Position numbers and translations under genes: made by a program. Below the pieces are notes generated by a model. That model worked only from the letters and a program-made list of their open reading frames with translations, was not told the DNA's origin and made no database searches. A stretch of DNA of 64,000 nt from Bacteroides graminisolvens DSM 19988 = JCM 15093 (lineage in GTDB: Bacteria; Bacteroidota; Bacteroidia; Bacteroidales; Bacteroidaceae), in the NCBI RefSeq assembly GCF_000428125.1, contig NZ_ATZI01000001.1, positions 372,001 through 436,000 of the forward strand. Direction: 5' to 3'. This document shows positions 36,645-44,555 of the stretch, piece after piece (within the stretch, counting starts at the first letter, position 1; each line of letters starts with the position of its first letter).

Positions 36645-38765
36645 TCATTTTAATGTGAGGATGATTTTCTCGTTTTTTCGGACTAACGTACCTTGAGGTA
36701 TGGATTGATTGACCACTTTACCTATACCATTGAGTTGTACCTTTAATCCTTTACTTTCCAATATAAAAACAGCATCCTTAGCTCCCATACCAATTACGCT
36801 GGGGATAAACCCTTTGAGTGTATGGTTGTTTTGTAATACAACCGATTTTGCCGTTGAATAGCTGTTCCCCCATATCTGTTTTCCGGTAGTGCTGAATTCT
36901 GTTTGAGCTTGTATCTTCAAGGCATCTAGTACACGCTTAGTCTCATTCATCTCGCCCGCTTTTACTTCAGGAATGATAATGCGATTGGTGTCAATTGCAT
37001 TTTTCAGGTCAAGAGCCAAGTTTTTGGCGTATACCCTTTCTGCTATTTTCCCAAAGACACTACCAGCCATTAATCCTCCCGAAGCAGGAAGCCCAGGCTT
37101 TTGAATAGAAACAATGCAACTATATTTGGGCGCTTCTGAAGGGAAAAATCCGCAGAAACTGACGAGGTAATTCACTGTACCGCTTTTGTAACCGGCTACT
37201 CCTTGAGATATCTGTGCTGTACCTGTCTTTCCTGAAACATGAAATTGTTTGGATCCAGCGGGTTTTGCCAAACCTTCAGATACTACCCGTTGTAAGATTT
37301 CCCGTATTTGAGTTAAAGTGCGTGGTGAGCAGATAGAAGGGTTAATAACCTCTGTAGGATATTCTTTTATTATTTCTCCGTTTTTAGATATGGCCTTTAC
37401 GAATTTAGGTCGTACCATGATACCGTTATTGGCAATAGCATTGTAAAACGTAAGAATGTTCATGGGAGGTACTTGCGTTTCATAACCAATACTCATCCAT
37501 GGCAAGGTTGTTTTTGCGAAATACCTTTCTTTGGGACCTTTGATGTTTGGTTTCCCTTCTCCGGGAACTTGCAAATGCAGTGGCTCATTGATGCTCATCC
37601 TTTTTAAACCATCAACGAACTTCTGGGGATTCTTTCCATAATGTTTATCAATGAGATAGGACACTCCAATATTAGATGAAACCATTAAAATTTCAGGAAC
37701 AGTAAGGTATTGATATCCTCCTCTTCTCCAATTATGGTCTTTCATATCTCTGCCATGCATTTTCATTACGCCATTGCCCGTATCTACTCCATCTTGAGGT
37801 GTAATCATTCCATCTTCTAGAGCTACCATAATTGAAGCTGTCTTGAATGTTGAGCCGGGTTCCATCATGTCGCTGATAGCATTGTTCCTGATTTCGCGGT
37901 AAATGCCGTCTTCACATTTTGTCATGTTTACGATCGCCTTTATCTCTCCTGTTGCTACTTCCATAAGTACGGCAACACCTACGCTGGCGTTAATCTCCTT
38001 AAGTTTGTCAACAAGAGCTTTTTCACATATATCTTGCATGCTTACATCTATGCTGGCAATCACATCACAACCGTCAACGGGTGGTATGTCAACTATATTC
38101 AGGTATTTGTTCATCACTTTCTGGCGATGAGTAACTCCATCTTTACCTCTTAAGATACTATCAAAAGACAGTTCAAGACCATTTTTTGCTCCTTTTGCAG
38201 TATCTGCATATAGATCTCCCAACGTTCTTGTAGCGAGCGATCCGAAAGGTTTTTTTCTTCTGTTATATGCTTGTTCGTGGAACCCTCCTTTGTATTTATT
38301 CAAATTAAATACAGGTAATTGTTTCACCTCTTTGTATTGAATGTAAGATATCCGTTTGGGATATAAAAGGTAATTCCGACTACCTCTTTTTCTACCATTT
38401 TTGATATGAGTTTTGAATTCAGAAGCACTTTTGTCGGGGAATATTTGGTGAAGTCCTTCACATATTTCATCTATGTGATTGATAAGCATTGTGTCTTTTG
38501 TTTCCCCACCTGCTTTGAAATCCATATAAATACGATATTCAGGTAAAGAGCTGGCCATTAGTCGTCCGTCAGATGATATAATGTTACCTCTGCTTGGCTT
38601 TACTGTTACATTTTCTTTTATAAAACGATCTGCAACGTCCTGCCAATATTGTCTTTCGGCGAACATGGTAATTCCTGCCTTGATGACAATAGATACTCCG
38701 ACCATGCCCATTAGCAGGATCACGAAGAAATATCGGGTCATTATATTTTTCTTATTAACAGCCAT
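36645..38765 (-). CDS. ftsI: Penicillin-binding protein FtsI (PBP3-type) with PASTA domain
   Basis: FtsI is the transpeptidase that cross-links septal peptidoglycan together with FtsW. The 706-residue protein has one membrane helix (about 10-30), a dimerisation domain (about 45-230) and a transpeptidase domain. Active-site motifs are STFK with Ser305, SSN in VSSNIGVSYL and KTG in HVSGKTGTAQ (Lys513). A C-terminal PASTA domain (about 645-706, ending FIPSVIGMGAKDAVFILESK and following) is present, as in other Bacteroidota FtsI but not in E. coli. It lies 2 bp after the FtsL-like gene. Confidence 0.95.
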   Translation of the reverse strand: MAVNKKNIMTRYFFVILLMGMVGVSIVIKAGITMFAERQYWQDVADRFIKENVTVKPSRGNIISSDGRLMASSLPEYRIYMDFKAGGETKDTMLINHIDEICEGLHQIFPDKSASEFKTHIKNGRKRGSRNYLLYPKRISYIQYKEVKQLPVFNLNKYKGGFHEQAYNRRKKPFGSLATRTLGDLYADTAKGAKNGLELSFDSILRGKDGVTHRQKVMNKYLNIVDIPPVDGCDVIASIDVSMQDICEKALVDKLKEINASVGVAVLMEVATGEIKAIVNMTKCEDGIYREIRNNAISDMMEPGSTFKTASIMVALEDGMITPQDGVDTGNGVMKMHGRDMKDHNWRRGGYQYLTVPEILMVSSNIGVSYLIDKHYGKNPQKFVDGLKRMSINEPLHLQVPGEGKPNIKGPKERYFAKTTLPWMSIGYETQVPPMNILTFYNAIANNGIMVRPKFVKAISKNGEIIKEYPTEVINPSICSPRTLTQIREILQRVVSEGLAKPAGSKQFHVSGKTGTAQISQGVAGYKSGTVNYLVSFCGFFPSEAPKYSCIVSIQKPGLPASGGLMAGSVFGKIAERVYAKNLALDLKNAIDTNRIIIPEVKAGEMNETKRVLDALKIQAQTEFSTTGKQIWGNSYSTAKSVVLQNNHTLKGFIPSVIGMGAKDAVFILESKGLKVQLNGIGKVVNQSIPQGTLVRKNEKIILTLK

Positions 38766-38767
38766 AC

Positions 38768-39109
38768 CTAATCTTTCTTAATTACATAAGGTGGATTTGT
38801 TGATGTTTGCAAATCACTTTGTTCTTCTGATACGTATTCTTCAATGCGTGACTGGCGACTTTTCTCCATTAATTCCGAGCTTCTTGTCAATGCATCATAT
38901 TTGATGTCAATCAATTCTTTTTTAAGTTTGTCAATTTCAATTTGCTGCTGTTGACTGGCGTACCGGTTATGAATGTAGAATAAGATGAAGATCATCATTA
39001 AGATGAGAAGTTTGGTCTGACGCCTGAAAAAATCATTCGCCAAAATATCACCTCCTAAGATGCTTTTTACGGAGGGACTTCTTTTTTTATCTTCTGCTTT
39101 ATTTGCCAT
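38768..39109 (-). CDS. ftsL: FtsL-like division protein
   Basis: A 113-residue bitopic protein: a basic cytoplasmic start (ANKAEDKKRSPSVKS), one membrane helix (about 32-49, LLILMMIFILFYIHNRYA) and a periplasmic coiled coil (QQQQIEIDKLKKELIDIKYD). FtsL sequences hardly resemble each other; the identification rests on size, topology and the invariant position between rsmH and ftsI. It would work with FtsQ and an FtsB-type partner to activate FtsWI. No FtsB-like gene is in this window. Confidence 0.82.
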   Translation of the reverse strand: MANKAEDKKRSPSVKSILGGDILANDFFRRQTKLLILMMIFILFYIHNRYASQQQQIEIDKLKKELIDIKYDALTRSSELMEKSRQSRIEEYVSEEQSDLQTSTNPPYVIKKD

Positions 39110-39121
39110 ATCCGTGTATCC

Positions 39122-40036
39122 TTATTTTTTTTCTGCAATTCTCAATTTTGCACTTCTTGAACGTGGATTTCTTTGTATCTCATCTTCAGCGGGAACGATC
39201 ACTTTGTTATTTACGAGTTTAAAGGAATTTTGCACTTTCCCAAAGAAGTCCTGCACTATTTTTCCTTCTACATTCCCAGCTTTCATGATGTTCTTTACCA
39301 TCCTATCCTCCAAAGAGTGATAGGTGATAACTACTAACCGGCCTCCCGGTTTGAGAGATTGAGTGGCTGCTTCAAGCATCTCTTTTAGTGCCTCCATCTC
39401 TTGGTTAACCTCTATTCGTAACGCCTGGAATACTTTTGCTAACTCCTTTTTCTCCCTTTCTCTGCCGAATAATGGTTTAATCAGATTCAAAAAATCATCA
39501 ATGGTTTCTATGGTTTTGCTTTTACGTGCCTTTACAATTACCGAAGCTAGTTTCCTGCTGTTCTTTAGCTCACCATAAAGATAAAAAAGATCAGCAAGTT
39601 TTTCTTCGTCGTAGTTGTTGATTACTTCTGCAGCCGTAATGCCCGATCGTTTATTCATTCTCATATCAAGTGCTCCGCTGAATCGGAACGAGAAACCTCT
39701 TTCACTATCATCAAAGTGGTGAGAAGAAACGCCAAGATCTGCTAATATGGCATCAACTTTGTCGATGTTATGATAACGAAGGAAGTTATGCAGGTAGCGG
39801 AAGTTACTGCGTACAAAGATAAAGCGCTTGTCGCTTGGAATGTTACTTTCAGCATCCTCGTCCTGATCAAATCCCAATAAGCGACCATTTTCATCTAGGC
39901 GAGACAAAATTTCTTTAGAATGTCCACCACCTCCAAAAGTCATGTCAACATAAATGCCGCTGGGTGATATGTTCATCGCATCAACACTTTCTTTGAGAAG
40001 AACAGGTATGTGATATATATTTCCTTCGTTTGCCAT
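39122..40036 (-). CDS. rsmH: 16S rRNA m4C1402 methyltransferase RsmH
   Basis: RsmH (MraW) methylates N4 of C1402 in 16S rRNA using S-adenosylmethionine. The 304-residue protein shows HIPVLLKESVDAMNISPSGIYVDMTFGGGGHSKEIL at the start, with the SAM-binding TFGGGGHS, then ADLGVSSHHFDDSERGFSFR (about 95), and the C-terminal VVITYHSLEDRMVKNIM. Location directly after mraZ is conserved across bacteria. Confidence 0.97.
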   Translation of the reverse strand: MANEGNIYHIPVLLKESVDAMNISPSGIYVDMTFGGGGHSKEILSRLDENGRLLGFDQDEDAESNIPSDKRFIFVRSNFRYLHNFLRYHNIDKVDAILADLGVSSHHFDDSERGFSFRFSGALDMRMNKRSGITAAEVINNYDEEKLADLFYLYGELKNSRKLASVIVKARKSKTIETIDDFLNLIKPLFGREREKKELAKVFQALRIEVNQEMEALKEMLEAATQSLKPGGRLVVITYHSLEDRMVKNIMKAGNVEGKIVQDFFGKVQNSFKLVNNKVIVPAEDEIQRNPRSRSAKLRIAEKK

Positions 40037-40049
40037 TTTTGTTTATAAA

Positions 40050-40505
40050 TTATTCGTTATTGCTTTTCATGATCTTCTCTAAAGCGGAGCTAAATGCTTC
40101 TGCCGTGAGAAAAAGATTATCCGTTTTTTCTTTTGACCAAATTTCAATTTTTGTATCTATTCCGATAAAACGTACATCGGTGGTGATATCTACAAGTTGA
40201 AGATATCTTTTAGGAATGAGGATACGTCCGTTGCTGTCGGGTATTAATATCTCTACATCGCTCACAAATTGGCGAAAAATATTTTGGTGCGCCGGATTCC
40301 ACTTGTTCAATTTGGTTTTTAACTCGTTTAGTTCATCCTCCCAAACTCTTTCCGGATAGAGAACTAAGCAATCTTGGAAGACATCTTTGCGCATAATAAG
40401 TCTTTCTTCGGAAGCGGATTGTAACTGTCTTCTGAATTGTGCGGGGATGAAAAGTCGCCCTTTCGCATCCATTTTAGCCTCAATATTGCCTAAAAAACGT
40501 ACCAT
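40050..40505 (-). CDS. mraZ: Transcriptional regulator MraZ
   Basis: MraZ is a ring-forming DNA-binding protein with an AbrB-like fold that regulates its own division/cell-wall operon. The 151-residue product begins MVRFLGNIEAKMDAKGRLFIPAQFRRQL, the first of two SpoVT-AbrB repeats; the second includes SDVEILIPDSNGRILIPKRYLQL. A start further upstream at 40571 exists, but it would place the binding repeats and promoter inside the gene. Its probable targets, TGGGG-type repeats spaced by 10 bp, lie at 40546-40570. Confidence 0.95.
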   Translation of the reverse strand: MVRFLGNIEAKMDAKGRLFIPAQFRRQLQSASEERLIMRKDVFQDCLVLYPERVWEDELNELKTKLNKWNPAHQNIFRQFVSDVEILIPDSNGRILIPKRYLQLVDITTDVRFIGIDTKIEIWSKEKTDNLFLTAEAFSSALEKIMKSNNE

Positions 40506-40545
40506 GCACATTATTATAAATAAGCGACGGTAAAAATAGGCATTT

Positions 40546-40570
40546 CCCCACAATTCCCCACAATATTCCA
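40546..40570 (-). promoter_or_regulatory. MraZ-binding repeat array upstream of mraZ
   Basis: On the minus strand TGGAA, TGGGG and TGGGG lie exactly 10 bp apart (5-bp units with 5-bp spacers), the arrangement known for MraZ boxes in E. coli (TGGGN-N5 repeats). The array ends 41 bp before the mraZ start. A possible -7 element (TATTTTTA, one mismatch) lies just downstream at 40538-40531, so MraZ binding would block or modulate this promoter. Confidence 0.75.
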
Positions 40571-40773
40571 CGAATATTTTTTTAATAAGTTTTCAACAGC
40601 TTTTTTAATGGTTAAAAAGCAGGGTTGAATAGTCTGGATTACTCGCCTTTAGCTGAGATATAAATCGTAGCTTAAGTTCATTGAAATGCTAAAAATAGCT
40701 GCTTATTATGGGCTTGATGCTTTAAAAGTTAGTATTTTCTTGCCATTTATTACAATTAATTAAAAAGATGCGT

Positions 40774-40781
40774 TAATTTTG
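40774..40781 (+). promoter_or_regulatory. glsA promoter -7 element
   Basis: TAATTTTG matches the -7 consensus and lies 25 bp before the glsA start. A matching -33 element is not evident. Confidence 0.5.
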
Positions 40782-40806
40782 CGCTATTGTTTTTTATTTA
40801 AAAAGA

Positions 40807-41625
40807 ATGGCAGAAGAGAGTTTGTTCTTGATTGATGTCGAAAAGATACTACGCGAAAAAGCGCGTAAGTACTATAAATACATACCATCCTTTGTTGTTT
40901 CTTACCTGAAGAAGATTGTTCATCAGGAAGAACTCAACGTCTTCTTATTTGAATCACGAAACAAAGTGGGAGTTGATTTTTTAGAGGCTTCATTGCAGTT
41001 TCTTGATGTGAAAATTGAAATAAAAGGCGCTGAGAATTTACCGGAGGACGGTCTCTATACATTTGTGTGTAATCATCCATTGGGAGGGCAAGATGGCGTT
41101 GCTTTAGGTTATGTCTTAGGTAAACATTATAATGGTAAAGTGAAGTATCTCGTCAACGACTTGTTGATGAATTTGCGCGGATTAGCTCCGTTGTGCATTC
41201 CCATTAACAAAACCGGAAAACAAGCCAAAGATTTCCCGCAATTGGTTGAAGCTGGTTTTAAATCAGACAATCAACTCATCATGTTTCCGGCAGGTCTGTG
41301 TTCCAGAAGACAAAATGGAATTATCAAAGATCTTGAATGGAGGAAAACTTTTGTGGCCAAAAGTGTACAGTTTCAACGAGATGTTGTACCGGTTCATTTT
41401 AATGGACGCAACTCGAATTTTTTCTATAATCTGGCCACTGTTTGCAAGATGTTGGGCATTAAGTTTAATATCGCTATGCTATATTTGGCAGACGAAATGT
41501 TTAGAAATCGCCATAAGACTTTTACCGTTACATTTGGAAAACCTATTCCATGGCAAACGTTTGATAAGTCTAAAACGCCTGCTCAATGGGCGCAATATGT
41601 AAAAGACATTGTTTATAAACTCTAA
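40807..41625 (+). CDS. glsA: Glycine lipid O-acyltransferase (PlsC-like) GlsA
   Basis: A 272-residue acyltransferase of the PlsC/LPLAT type. It shows the acyl-transfer motif NHPLGGQD (about 92-99), the substrate motif FPAGLCSRRQNG (about 160) and VVPVHFNGRNSNFFY (about 195). The spacing is H-x5-D instead of the usual H-x4-D. Together with the following gene it matches glsA/glsB of Bacteroides thetaiotaomicron, where GlsB makes N-acyl-3-hydroxy-acyl glycine and GlsA adds the second fatty acid to form glycine lipids. The pair lies next to the division cluster there too, as far as I recall. Assignment therefore rests on family and neighbours. Confidence 0.82.
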   Translation: MAEESLFLIDVEKILREKARKYYKYIPSFVVSYLKKIVHQEELNVFLFESRNKVGVDFLEASLQFLDVKIEIKGAENLPEDGLYTFVCNHPLGGQDGVALGYVLGKHYNGKVKYLVNDLLMNLRGLAPLCIPINKTGKQAKDFPQLVEAGFKSDNQLIMFPAGLCSRRQNGIIKDLEWRKTFVAKSVQFQRDVVPVHFNGRNSNFFYNLATVCKMLGIKFNIAMLYLADEMFRNRHKTFTVTFGKPIPWQTFDKSKTPAQWAQYVKDIVYKL

Positions 41626-41652
41626 GAAATAAAGACACTACTGACGAAAGAT

Positions 41653-42648
41653 ATGGAAGAAATTATTAAACCTGTAAGTAAGAAGCTGCTTATAGCTGAA
41701 TTAACCGACGACAAGCGCTTGCGCATGACGAACAAGAGTAATAATCAGATTTATATTATCACTCATCATGATTCGCCGAATTTAATGAGAGAAATCGGCC
41801 GTTTGCGTGAAATCGCTTTTCGTGCTGCAGGTGGGGGTTGTGGTCTGTCAATGGATATTGATGAGTACGATACCATGGAGAATGCTTATAAACAATTGAT
41901 CGTTTGGAACCCAGAAGCTGAAGAGATACTTGGTGGCTATCGTTATATACGAGGTACGGATGTTGAATTTGATCAGCATGGACATCCTATTCTTGCCACT
42001 TCACATATGTTTAACTTTTCCGAGAAGTTTTTGAAAGAGTATCTTCCTACTACCATTGAACTAGGGCGTTCATTTGTTACGCTAGAGTATCAGTCAACTC
42101 GTGCTGGTAGCAAAGGATTATTTGCTTTAGATAACTTATGGGATGGTTTAGGCGCATTGACTGTGGTTATGCCTGAAGTTAAATATTTTTTCGGAAAGGT
42201 GACTATGTATCCTAGTTTTCATCGTCAGGGGCGTGATATGATTCTTTATTTTTTGAGAAAACATTTTGGAGACAAAGAAGGCTTGATAACTCCGATGAAA
42301 CCTTTACAGATAGAAACAAATATGCATGAATTAGAATGCTTATTTGACAAAGATACTTTTAAAGAAGACTATAAAATTCTCAATGCCGAGGTTCGTAAAC
42401 TCGGTTACAATATACCTCCTTTGGTTAATGCATACATGAGTTTGAGCCCAACGATGAGGATGTTCGGAACGGCCATTAATTATGGTTTTGGTGATGTAGA
42501 AGAGACTGGAATTCTTATTGCTGTAGATGAAATTCTAGAAGAAAAAAGAATGCGTCATATTCAGTCCTTTATTGAAAAAGATCCTAATGGCTGTAAACTC
42601 ACCTCGGGTGCAAATAAAGTGTTTTTCAGTCCTCCCTCTGCGAAGTAA
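41653..42648 (+). CDS. glsB: Glycine lipid N-acyltransferase GlsB
   Basis: A 331-residue GNAT-fold acyltransferase related to OlsB and formerly called hemolysin-like. It probably transfers a 3-hydroxy fatty acid from acyl-ACP to the amino group of glycine. Sequence marks are LREIAFRAAGGGCGLSMDIDEYD (about 60), EILGGYRYIRG (about 98), ELGRSFVTLEYQ (about 141) and a long C-terminal extension. It follows glsA by 27 bp in the same direction, the expected order, and its stop lies 2 bp from the stop of the convergent dgt gene. Confidence 0.85.
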   Translation: MEEIIKPVSKKLLIAELTDDKRLRMTNKSNNQIYIITHHDSPNLMREIGRLREIAFRAAGGGCGLSMDIDEYDTMENAYKQLIVWNPEAEEILGGYRYIRGTDVEFDQHGHPILATSHMFNFSEKFLKEYLPTTIELGRSFVTLEYQSTRAGSKGLFALDNLWDGLGALTVVMPEVKYFFGKVTMYPSFHRQGRDMILYFLRKHFGDKEGLITPMKPLQIETNMHELECLFDKDTFKEDYKILNAEVRKLGYNIPPLVNAYMSLSPTMRMFGTAINYGFGDVEETGILIAVDEILEEKRMRHIQSFIEKDPNGCKLTSGANKVFFSPPSAK

Positions 42649-42650
42649 GT

Positions 42651-43976
42651 TTATACCGCAGGCAGACTGTTTCCATTGATTTTTCTATAAAGATCAAGAG
42701 CGAACACATCAGTCATGCCCGATATATAATCTAGAACAGCCTGCACTCTGTCAATGAGCGCAGGCGCTTTTATGTTATATTGTTCGGATACCCTATTTAT
42801 TAAAAGTTTTGAATAAGCTTTTTCCGGTTCCATTACCGCATTGATCATGAGGTCAAGTAGAGTCGTTATTACTCTGAATCCTGCTAGTTCGATGTCTAAT
42901 ACATCCCTGGAACGATATATTCTTTCAAATGATAATTCTGAACAATTCTTATATGCACAAGCTGGTCGTTGAGCTATTTCCTTTATTAAGGTACTATTAA
43001 ACTCTCCGCTTAAAATGACTTTTTCATTTTCGACAAAGACGTTGGTGCATTCTTTTATTAATAATCCGATAACTGAAGATCGGAGATAAGCTATCTGTTC
43101 ATTGCGGTCTTTAACGATTTTGAATGTTCTCATAAGATGGTTCTGTCTTTCATCGTCAAAATAGGCCATAAGTAAGCCGATTGTTTCTTCTGTAGAAAGT
43201 ATTTTGAGTTTGTGAGCATCTTCAATGTCCATCATTTGGTAGCATATGTCATCGGCGGATTCAACTAAGTAAACAAGTGGATAACGTGCATACTTCAATG
43301 GAGAAGCTTGAAGTTGATGCATGCCTAATTCATTCGCTATAAGCTGAAAATCATCTTGCTCTGAAACGAAAAAGCCAAATTTTGGCTTATTGCCGGCTAG
43401 TCTGGAAGAATATGGGTATTTTATGATGGAGGCCAATGTAGAGTAGGTCATGGCAAAGCCTCCTTTTCGTCGGCCCTCAAATTGATGAGTTAATAGGCGG
43501 AACGCATTAGCATTTCCTTCAAAGTGAATTAAGTCTTCCCATTCCTCAGGCTTTAAGAGTTCTTTTAATCGAATGCCCGGTCCTTCGGAGAAATAGGTAG
43601 AGATGGCTTTTTCGCCGGAGTGTCCGAAAGGTGGATTTCCCAGATCGTGAGCAAGGCATGCAGCTGATACGATCGATCCTATTTCGGGTAAAAAAGTATC
43701 ACTCAATTGGGGGTTTTTGCTGATAATTGCTTTGGCAGAGTCATTTCCTAATGAGCGGCCTACACAAGAAACTTCCAAACTATGTGTTAGTCGGTTGTGT
43801 ACAAATACACTTCCGGGAAGAGGGAAAACCTGAGTTTTATTTTGTAACCTTCTGAAAGGAGCAGAGAAGACCAATCGGTCATAGTCTCGTTGAAATTCGC
43901 TTCTGTTCTCCTGTCTTTCCTCGTGAAATTCTTCCATCCCAAATCGTTTGGCGGAAATTAATTTCTTCCATTCCAT
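42651..43976 (-). CDS. dgt: dGTP triphosphohydrolase
   Basis: A 441-residue HD-domain enzyme that releases tripolyphosphate from dGTP or other dNTPs and so limits nucleotide pools. The metal-binding residues are visible: His in THSLEVSCVGRSL, HD in CLAHDLGNPPFGHSGEKA and the distal Asp in LVESADDICYQMMDIED. The N-terminal region FQRDYDRLVFSAPFRRLQNKTQVFP is typical of Dgt. An exact -7 element lies upstream at 44016-44023. It is divergent from dut, another dNTP pool enzyme. Confidence 0.93.
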   Translation of the reverse strand: MEWKKLISAKRFGMEEFHEERQENRSEFQRDYDRLVFSAPFRRLQNKTQVFPLPGSVFVHNRLTHSLEVSCVGRSLGNDSAKAIISKNPQLSDTFLPEIGSIVSAACLAHDLGNPPFGHSGEKAISTYFSEGPGIRLKELLKPEEWEDLIHFEGNANAFRLLTHQFEGRRKGGFAMTYSTLASIIKYPYSSRLAGNKPKFGFFVSEQDDFQLIANELGMHQLQASPLKYARYPLVYLVESADDICYQMMDIEDAHKLKILSTEETIGLLMAYFDDERQNHLMRTFKIVKDRNEQIAYLRSSVIGLLIKECTNVFVENEKVILSGEFNSTLIKEIAQRPACAYKNCSELSFERIYRSRDVLDIELAGFRVITTLLDLMINAVMEPEKAYSKLLINRVSEQYNIKAPALIDRVQAVLDYISGMTDVFALDLYRKINGNSLPAV

Positions 43977-44015
43977 ATCTTGCGTAATAAATTAATCATT
44001 AACCGTTATTAACTG

Positions 44016-44023
44016 CAAATGTA
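44016..44023 (-). promoter_or_regulatory. dgt promoter -7 element
   Basis: The minus strand reads TACATTTG 39 bp upstream of the dgt start. Just upstream on the plus strand a one-mismatch TAATTTCG could serve the divergent dut gene. Confidence 0.45.
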
Positions 44024-44074
44024 TGAAAAATAGCCCCAAATTACCTAATTTCGCAAATTAAAAAGTAAACAAGG

Positions 44075-44515
44075 ATGAATATGAATATACAAGTCATCAA
44101 TAAATCAAAGCATCCGTTGCCCGCATACGCCACAGAACTTTCGGCAGGAATGGATATTCGCGCCAATTTATCAGCTTCAGTAACCCTTAAACCACTTGAA
44201 AGATGTCTTATTTCAACGGGTTTATATATAGCTTTACCAAAAGGATATGAAGCGCAAATACGCCCTAGAAGCGGGTTGGCTATTAAAAAAGGAATCACTG
44301 TACTCAATTCGCCTGGAACGATTGATGCCGATTATCGTGGTGAAATCTGTATTATTTTGGTTAACCTTTCTGCTGAGCCGTTTGTGATTGAAGATGGTGA
44401 ACGTATTGCTCAGATGGTGATAGCCCGCCACGAACAAGCTGAGTGGACTGAAGTACAAACACTGGATGAGACAGAACGTGGCAGTGGCGGATTTGGGCAT
44501 ACAGGCAAAGACTGA
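44075..44515 (+). CDS. dut: dUTP diphosphatase
   Basis: Dut hydrolyses dUTP to dUMP and PPi, keeping uracil out of DNA and supplying dTMP synthesis. The 146-residue protein carries all five trimeric dUTPase motifs: [38 protein letters not shown] and the C-terminal arm [11 protein letters not shown]. Translation may start at the first or third codon, both ATG. The TPR lipoprotein gene follows 40 bp downstream on the same strand. Confidence 0.97.
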   Translation: MNMNIQVINKSKHPLPAYATELSAGMDIRANLSASVTLKPLERCLISTGLYIALPKGYEAQIRPRSGLAIKKGITVLNSPGTIDADYRGEICIILVNLSAEPFVIEDGERIAQMVIARHEQAEWTEVQTLDETERGSGGFGHTGKD

Positions 44516-44555
44516 TTTAACTGTTTTGCTTTTACTAAAGTAAAAAATAATAATT

